DNA from: Ficedula albicollis | Lineage: Eukaryota > Chordata > Aves > Passeriformes > Muscicapidae | Reading direction: 5' to 3' | Assembly (NCBI RefSeq): GCF_000247815.1 | Contig: NC_021680.1 | Coordinates: 310,001 to 374,000, forward strand | DNA: 64,000 nt | Made by a program: the position numbers and the translations under genes | The notes under the pieces: generated by a model | The model's database searches: none | Told to the model about the DNA's origin: nothing | Seen by the model: the letters and a program-made list of their open reading frames with translations, nothing else | Shown here: one piece after another, positions 57,465 through 64,000 of the stretch | Position numbering within the stretch: the first letter of the stretch is position 1 | Layout of the letters: each line of letters starts with the position of its first letter

Positions 57465-59665
57465 CAAAATTCAAACTACTTGAAAATTGCATTGCTAGAT
57501 TATTCAAGTGTTTGTTCTATTCATTACTCAAGCCACAAATTATTGCAGGCAAAATTAAGTTCTAAAGAAAGACCCATGCTAAGTAAAGAGCCTTTAAATG
57601 TTATAACTCTCTTCACCAATAAATCAAAAAAGCCTCACAAATCAGTAATAGTACAGCAAAATCAAACGACCAAGACATAAAAGTCTAATGTTCAAACAGT
57701 ACAAAACTCTCCTCAAATTGTTAAACAAACCACAGTTGTTAGAGCGTTCCAACTATTTTCAAAACCTTTCAATTTAATTACAAATTCACCTCATTTTGCT
57801 AGTATTGTTAAAAAAATTAAAAATCAATTTTTAAAAATGCTACAAATAACACTTTATATCATTAACTTTCATGTCTTTGTACAATTTTACAGTACAAATC
57901 TGACCAATATTTTGTCTCTCATATCGGAGCTAATTCCTTGCTTCCAAAATTCCTAGCAAAAAAAAAGCAAAACCAAGCAATAGTTGTTTCAAACACTTTG
58001 CCAAACATTTTTAAACAAGCACAACCAAGTCATGCCTTTTTCCAGCAAAATGCACAAACACATGGTACAAATGTTTCACATCTCTAAAAATCAAGCACAA
58101 GCCATTATTGATGCTTACCCTAATTGTTGACTTGTACAACCTCCTGTTTCTAGAAGAGCTGTCAACCCACAAAAATTATAAAACCTGCAACTATACAAAC
58201 AAATATTACCAAATATGCATGTTTTTAAAAATTTAAGAATATTCATGTATCAGTAGACACTTTTTCAAGTACTTTTTTTGCCTCTGTCCACACAAAAAAA
58301 ACAGCCAATCATATTTTCTACAACCTTTTAATTCATTAAGTTATCTCAAAAAATAAATAAATAAGCCCTCCATAGGCAACTCAAAATTTAGTCACATTTT
58401 TAATTAACTGAAGTATTTGTCACACTTTTAAAATTCCCTATTCTCCTACAAGTCAAACAATTATTTAAAAACATATCACACTCAAAACCAAATTTTAGAC
58501 CAAAAAAACGGAAAAAATAGCCTAAGCAATGCCTCAAATTAATTTAAAGCTTGATATGTTTTTAATTTTTTAAATACCTCATTTATAAAACCCAATCCAC
58601 TAATTTTTAAACATTTTCAAGTAATACACAAACAAAACGAAAAAAAAATTCTCCAGTTTTAATTAAAAACTCTAAACCAGAACAAATTACAAGTCCACTT
58701 CATTTAATAACCTAAAGCAAAAAGTTTGCTTGTGTTTCCACAAGTACAAAACCTAAGTGAATTCCAGCAGAAAAGGTAAAGCTGTATCACACACAAAAGC
58801 ACACTGACAATTCCACAAGCAAAAAATCAAGCACACAAATGTAAACCGCACAAAAAACCCACAGCTCATACCCAACGTCCCCTACCCAACTTGTAAAAAC
58901 TACAATCCTTAAATTTTATGTCCGTGTTAAAACTATAAAAACTATTAGTGTCATAAAACTCTTTTAGCGAAAGCGTAATGTCTATTGTGTTAAAACCATC
59001 CCAAAAGATCCAAATTTCCAAAATTAAGTATAAGCAAATCAACAATCCTTAAACAAATTTTAAAAAAAGCCAAAAGTATGAAAAAATTTACTAAAAAAAT
59101 AAAATACATAAAAAACGTTTTGCAAAAGTAGCTAAACAGAAACATAAAGTTAAATCAAACAATATATTTGTACTTATTAAATTTGCTTACTTACTTTTAC
59201 AGTACAAATATGCCTGTAAATCAACAAAAACCAAACGTTTAAATTACTTTACCCAATCAACAAGCTCAAACACCATATATTTAACTAATTCAATCCCAAA
59301 CTTTTTACAACCTGGTTAATCAGTGTACCAGTACCAACCAAAAAATAGCCAATACCTAACCATAACAATTACTAATGTAAAGTTGCCAACAAAACAAATC
59401 CCATAACCAATTAGTATCATTAATCCCCTAATCTTCTTAAAACACCCTTTAAGCCTCTAAAATTTAAAATTCTTAGTTCTTTTACAATAAAATTTTGTAC
59501 TAAGTTTCAATGCCAAAAAAATCCACAATTAAATGTTACTCCCCATCATTCTATGTACAAAACCTCAAGTTTTTAGTACAATTATATCACTCCTGTACAC
59601 CTTAAAAACAGAGTTTTTAAAAATCCTTTACAAATCCATTTCTCACAATTCACATCACCAACACT
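57465..59665 (+). mobile_element. Hyperedited endogenous retrovirus pol fragment (RNase H-integrase)
   Basis: One plus-strand frame (codon starts divisible by 3) reads through RNase H and then the integrase zinc-binding region without a net indel. Visible as-is blocks include EPLNVITLFTNKS (57588-57626), VVRAFQLFSKPFNLITNS (57735-57788) and HISKNQAQAIIDAYPNC (58077-58127). The frame is broken by several TAA/TAG/TGA stops (57678, two TAG near 57955-57990, 58128). At both RNase H motif positions where the family has catalytic Asp, Asn is found. G is scarce (about 8 percent by hand count over 57841-59640), and about 117 of 145 G are followed by C or T. GpG and GpA are nearly absent. This marks G-to-A editing. 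The reverse-transcriptase part is missing, and integrase core or env identity to the right is unclear. No LTR or target-site duplication was found, so both limits are where composition changes. Confidence 0.88.
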
Positions 59666-62600
59666 TCTTGGACACAAACCCAGCATGTTATGAAGGACAA
59701 TCTAGTTAGTAACTCTAAGAGGAGTGCATCACACAGATTATTTTTTTTTTCTTTCTCTGTGTGCCTTTGATAAAATAAAGAAGAATAATTGACAACCAAT
59801 GGGACCTGCTATCCTGACACTTTAATGACAGCCTATTTTGAGATGCCAGAACTGCAACTCAGTGCTTTTAGAAGTTGTAAAAAACTGTTGTAAAAACAAC
59901 TTTTTGTCCAAGTGGCTGTAAAAACTTGTCTCCAATGGTAAGGAGAGCATGACTGCTGCCAGGTGCCTTGGGCCATGGGTGTCCCTGCAGGTCCTTGTCC
60001 CCAGAATGAGGTGATTGTCCCTGATCCCCACCAGCATCTGACCCTGTGGGGTGTGTGGAGACCTGATGGCTGTGGGGAGAGCAAAGGGTCATCCAGGTGG
60101 GTTTTCTTTTCCACCTCAGACATGCTGGGAAAAGTACATTTAATCCCCGAGCCAGTGGCAGGGAGAGAGGGGAGTAAACCAAGAGCGAAGCTGGGCATGG
60201 AGAACCTGTGGAGGGGAGATTTGCTCCTCCGTGAGATGTCAAAAATGCCTCTATGCCTGAGGGAGATTTTCTGGTTTTTCGCTCTGCTCCTTTCTAACTT
60301 TCCAACACCAGGATATCCCTGCGTTTTCTCCATCCTAAAACAAGCAGAAACCCCCATTATGAGTGCTAATAGGAACAGTGTGCGTGCTATACATGCTTGC
60401 ATACACATTTTGGAGCATATTTTCAGGGTGCCAGGTGATGCAATCAGTAGTGCAGCCTGCCAGGGTAGGCAGCATGAGGGGCCTGGCTGCAGCCAAGAAT
60501 TAGGACCGAGGTGCCTCTTGCTTTCTTTCAGATAGCTCTTGTCACTCGGGCCATAACATGAATGTCTGAGCAGATAGCTGGGAAAATAGGAAGCTGTATA
60601 AAGTGCTTGGTGGGGGAACTGAGATGAGTTACATTTGGGAGGTGCTGGGGTTTGATTGTATTCCTTTGCCCTCCAGAGATGCCAAGTGGCCCAACATGAT
60701 GGGTACCACATCCCCACCCCAGGACTCCCCGACCTTCAGCTCCCTGGTAGAGCTTTCATTCTGCTGCTTAATTATTCACCTGCCTTTTCTTTCGAAAAAG
60801 AAAGCACATTTATCCAGCCCTCCAGCCACTCACTGCTTTATTCACTGTCTCTCTTGCCCAGCCTCTGCCTTGTGCTCCTGGTTAGAGACTTACCTATTTG
60901 TATTCTTAACCTTTGCCCCCCATTCCTCTGTCTCTTCAATCCACACATCAATCTTGTTTATGGCCTCTATCATGCATTACCTGTGAGCTAATGCTTCCTC
61001 ATCTCTCTGCCCTCTCTCCTAAGCCACTGTCAGGTCTAGCTCCCCCACACAGCAAGGTGAAGTAGAAGACCTTTTGGCAAAGGAGCATCAGATGCAGGAG
61101 CTCAGCACCTCACACTGTGGATGCATCCCCTCCCTGATGCACTTTTTGCCTGATTTTTGGGGTTAGGCATTGCCCTGTGCACAGGCATCAAGAAACCTGC
61201 AGCTGAAAAATACCCAGCCTTGTGCATCCTTTCCCCTGTGGATGCTCCAGACCAGATCACCCTGCAGAGGACTGTGGGTTTGGAGACAAGGCTTGCATTT
61301 CAGAGATGTTCTGAGATGGGTGCCTAGGGCAGCTTTCCCAAGCTTCCTGGCAGCTGCAATTCAAATCTGGAGAATTATCAGGACCTTTCTAAATGCATTG
61401 TCCCATTGCTACACCCCGCTGACTGCTTTGGCACCGCAGCTCCGTGCCTTTCCTGCCTTCCCTATTCCCACTCCTCTACTGCATCCCACAAAGTTGCCTC
61501 ACAGAATCCAGCCTGTCATTTTTCTGCCTCCTTTCTTTCTCCAAATGGTGGGAATTTTCCTCTTGCTGATTCATACCTCTGTCACATCATTTTTTTTTAG
61601 CACTGACGCTGGCTGTGCTCACCCCAGGGAAAGGCTAAAGCCCCAGGCTGCTGCTTTGGGGACTGGCCCTCTGCCAGCCACGTGCTGCCAACTCAGCCAA
61701 AAACCTGCATCTGTGCTACTTGAGCAAACCCAAACCTCTCCCACTGTTGGGGTCAAATAAGAGAAATGTCAGGAGTTCCTTTTCTCCCTACCTCCCTAAT
61801 CCTAACCCTGGGCTCCCAACCGAGTCCTCATGCTGGGTACAGCACACCTCCAGACTCAAACCCCCCCTTTTTTTAGTATAAAAATCCTCTGGTTCTTCCC
61901 TCCGGACCAGTAGAGTGGCATAAAAAGGTGGAAGGCCCCATGGATATCACCTGCATCTCTTCCAAATGGGATGGAGCCATTTACAACCCTGGAAGGCTTT
62001 TGGGAAAGGGGAACATCCAGAACCTCCTGCAGGCACCTTTTGGGGGATTCAGCAGCTGGACTGAGCCTGTATCTCTGCTAATTCCTCCTGGAAATCGTAA
62101 TTGTGAGATTTTCTCCATTCCTTCTGTTTCTTCTCACCTCCCTCCACATTCTGCCCTGTTGGATCCATCTCTTACAGAGCGATCTCGACCACCAGGAAAA
62201 GCATCTCATACCATGGCAAGCACTTTCAATGGACTTTTCAATTAATTTTCTATGCTGAGATCTGTCTCTTGATTTTTGCTACTAAAAAACCTCAGGAAGC
62301 ATCCTCCTGCCCGAGCCAACGCCTTCCCAAATCCTACCAATTTCAGCATCCCTTCCCTGCCTACGCGCTTTGCCTGGGATGGGACAGCCCCACTGAACCT
62401 TTTTGGGTTCAGACACAGCTCTGTGTCTCCCGTGGCACTCCCAGGGGCCATCTCCTCTCACACCTATCATCCTGATGAGTCCAGAGAGCAATTACCGAGT
62501 CACGAACCGCTTTAGCTGCGCCTGCTCTGCCGCGGTGCAAATTGCAGGGAAATGGGGATGTTGGCATTCAGCTGCACCACCGTCATTACAGATAATCTCA

Positions 62601-63880
62601 AGATGCCCCTAACAGGGATGAGGCTGCGGGGTGCAGGGAGGAGGGCTGGGGAATGTAAATACAGTAATTAACGGGTAATTGCCAAGTAATGACGGGCGAT
62701 GAACGCTGCTGCCCGTGATGGGGAGGCACTTGCAGCCGTGGGCATGGGACACCGTGGGACACTTTTCATGTCAAATACGCCACAAATGCATAATAAATGA
62801 ATGATTCTGGGTTGTTTTCCCCCATCTTTGTATTAAATAATTTATTTCCAGGTGACCACGAGGGGAAAAAGGAAAGGAGAAGAAAGGATGCAGCTTCCTG
62901 TGGATGATGGTCGGGGAAGGGTGGTACCCACAAGCGTCACGAGTTTGTAGTGCCACTGCCATGCAGAGCCCAGCTCCAAGGGGGACCAATGAGCCCGAGC
63001 TTCCCCCTCTGCAAAGCCCCAGCGGAGATGCAACAAGGCAAGAAGCTCCCTTTCCCTGGTCATATTACTGGGGTGTCACCCACTGAGCCCTCAGTATGGA
63101 GCCCAAACCAGCAATTAACTACATTGGTGCCTCTCATTTGGAGTGAGTACTTTTATCGGGGTCAAGTGGCAGCAAACGTATTTCTGTAGCTGTCTGCAGG
63201 ATTCAGGAGGAAATACCCCCCAAAACCTGATTTTTCACCCCAATTTAATTTTTAGCCTAATAAAGATGACTGGTGGTCCCTCCCAAGTTATAGGTTATAG
63301 TCTATAGCACCCCAAAACATCCCACCCTCGGATGCAGGACTCATCCCTGGATGGCTGTCAGGGTCTGGGCACAGCCACGTCAGCATCTTAGTGGGATCTG
63401 AGAGAGGTTTAGGCACCAAAGGAGATAACAAGAGAGGAATAAAAGTGGGAATAAAAGACCCTGGCACATCGGGATGAGAGGCAAATACTAAGGTTGCCTA
63501 GGGTTGGGAAGGCAGATTCCCTCTGGGAAGATGATTTATGGCTGTGGACAGGATGTTATTGAGCCTGGGCACACAGACCAGCTGATTTGGCTGCAGCCAG
63601 TGCCTTTCCCTTAAAAAAAAAAAAGCTGATATTTTTTCCCAGTTTGGGTAGAGAGGTGTACACATTCACGGGCAAAAAGCACTTGAAAGGGAAAATAATT
63701 TTGAAGAAAGCATCCCCAGCTTGGGGTCAATTTGTACTTCAGAGATTTAAGTCTGTTGGAGTCCTTTTTAATATGACCCCAGTGTTGGCATTGAACAGGT
63801 AAATAATGAAGCCTGATTTTCTCTGTGGTGTGGCATTCCCCACATACACTTATTTTAGGAGGAAGGGAGCCCATGCTGGT
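59666..63880. other. Noncoding right end of the window
   Basis: Base composition returns to normal at about 59666. Some long chance open frames occur at 59833-60717 (minus) and 61170-61760 (plus), with no recognisable domain. No exon, RNA gene or mobile element recognised. The 62640-62850 part is a repeat-free AT-rich stretch with several TAATTA-like words. Confidence 0.5.
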
Positions 63881-64000
63881 CTGAAACTCAGCAGCTCCTC
63901 TGGGTCAGCTCCGCAGGTCCCCCACGTGCATCCTCCCTGGCAGAAGCAGGTGCAGTGCAGACTCTGAAACTCAGCAGCTCCTCTGGGTCAGCTCTGCAGG
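63881..64000. repeat. 83-bp tandem duplication cut by the window edge
   Basis: Unit 63881-63963 (ctgaaactcagcagctcctc and following) starts again at 63964 and runs off the right end. One difference is seen (gctccgcagg/gctctgcagg). Confidence 0.9.

Noticed and set aside
57465..59665. Mitochondrial insertion (numt) as the source of the A/C-rich, G-poor block
   Set aside because: The strand bias resembles bird mtDNA at first sight, but the frame matches retroviral RNase H and integrase, and the G loss depends on the following base, which mtDNA bias does not explain.
59833..60717. 294-residue minus-strand open frame
   Set aside because: The longest non-repeat open frame outside TNR, but it has no recognisable domain, no protein-like motif pattern and no splice or promoter context. 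Overlapping open frames exist on the other strand.
61170..61760. 196-residue plus-strand open frame
   Set aside because: No recognisable similarity; composition looks like translated noncoding DNA.

Overview
The window is vertebrate nuclear DNA, most likely from a bird and probably a songbird. It is intron-rich and GT-AG spliced, it carries CR1 LINE tails and an avian-type retroviral LTR, and its coding exons are close to bird and mammal tenascin-R. No bacterial-style genes, tRNA, rRNA or CRISPR arrays were seen. The only gene supported is TNR (tenascin-R, called restrictin in chicken), on the minus strand.

TNR occupies about 423-30163 as 20 coding exons, read from right to left. The ATG exon (29664-30163) gives the signal peptide, the cysteine-rich N-terminus and the heptad coiled coil. 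One GC-rich exon (26478-26954) gives the 4.5 EGF-like repeats. Fourteen exons (25797-26060 down to 8045-8177) give nine fibronectin type III domains. Four exons (4094-4245 down to 423-586) give most of the fibrinogen-like globe. All splice phases join without a break: 3948 coding nucleotides, exactly 1316 codons. Only the last short coding exon (about 39 codons by comparison with human TNR) and the 3' UTR are missing, off the left edge. The protein is a secreted extracellular-matrix glycoprotein of the nervous system.

The introns hold two long tetranucleotide-type arrays: a 40-bp higher-order ATG/ATGG array at 9641-10350 and a 600-bp perfect GGAT array at 19993-20592. They also hold a CR1 tail (7480-7652), a 42-base T run, and a 796-base poly-G run next to the first fibrinogen exon that is almost certainly an assembly artefact.

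The right half (30164-64000) has no recognised coding exon. It is best read as the 5' intron or upstream region of TNR. It contains CR1 fragments, a probable solo LTR (41481-42445), many local tandem duplications with units of about 50-660 bp, and a 160-base poly-G run ending in the 13-base core of the Illumina adapter (35751-35763). It also contains the most interesting object: a 2.2-kb fragment of an endogenous retrovirus pol gene (about 57465-59665), RNase H followed by integrase in one frame. In it nearly every G that preceded a purine is gone, while G before C or T remains. That is the footprint of APOBEC-type cytosine deamination of minus-strand cDNA.

No wholly new biological system was found. 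The items worth a second look are the hyperedited provirus fragment, the embedded sequencing adapter and poly-G artefacts, and the cluster of short tandem duplications.
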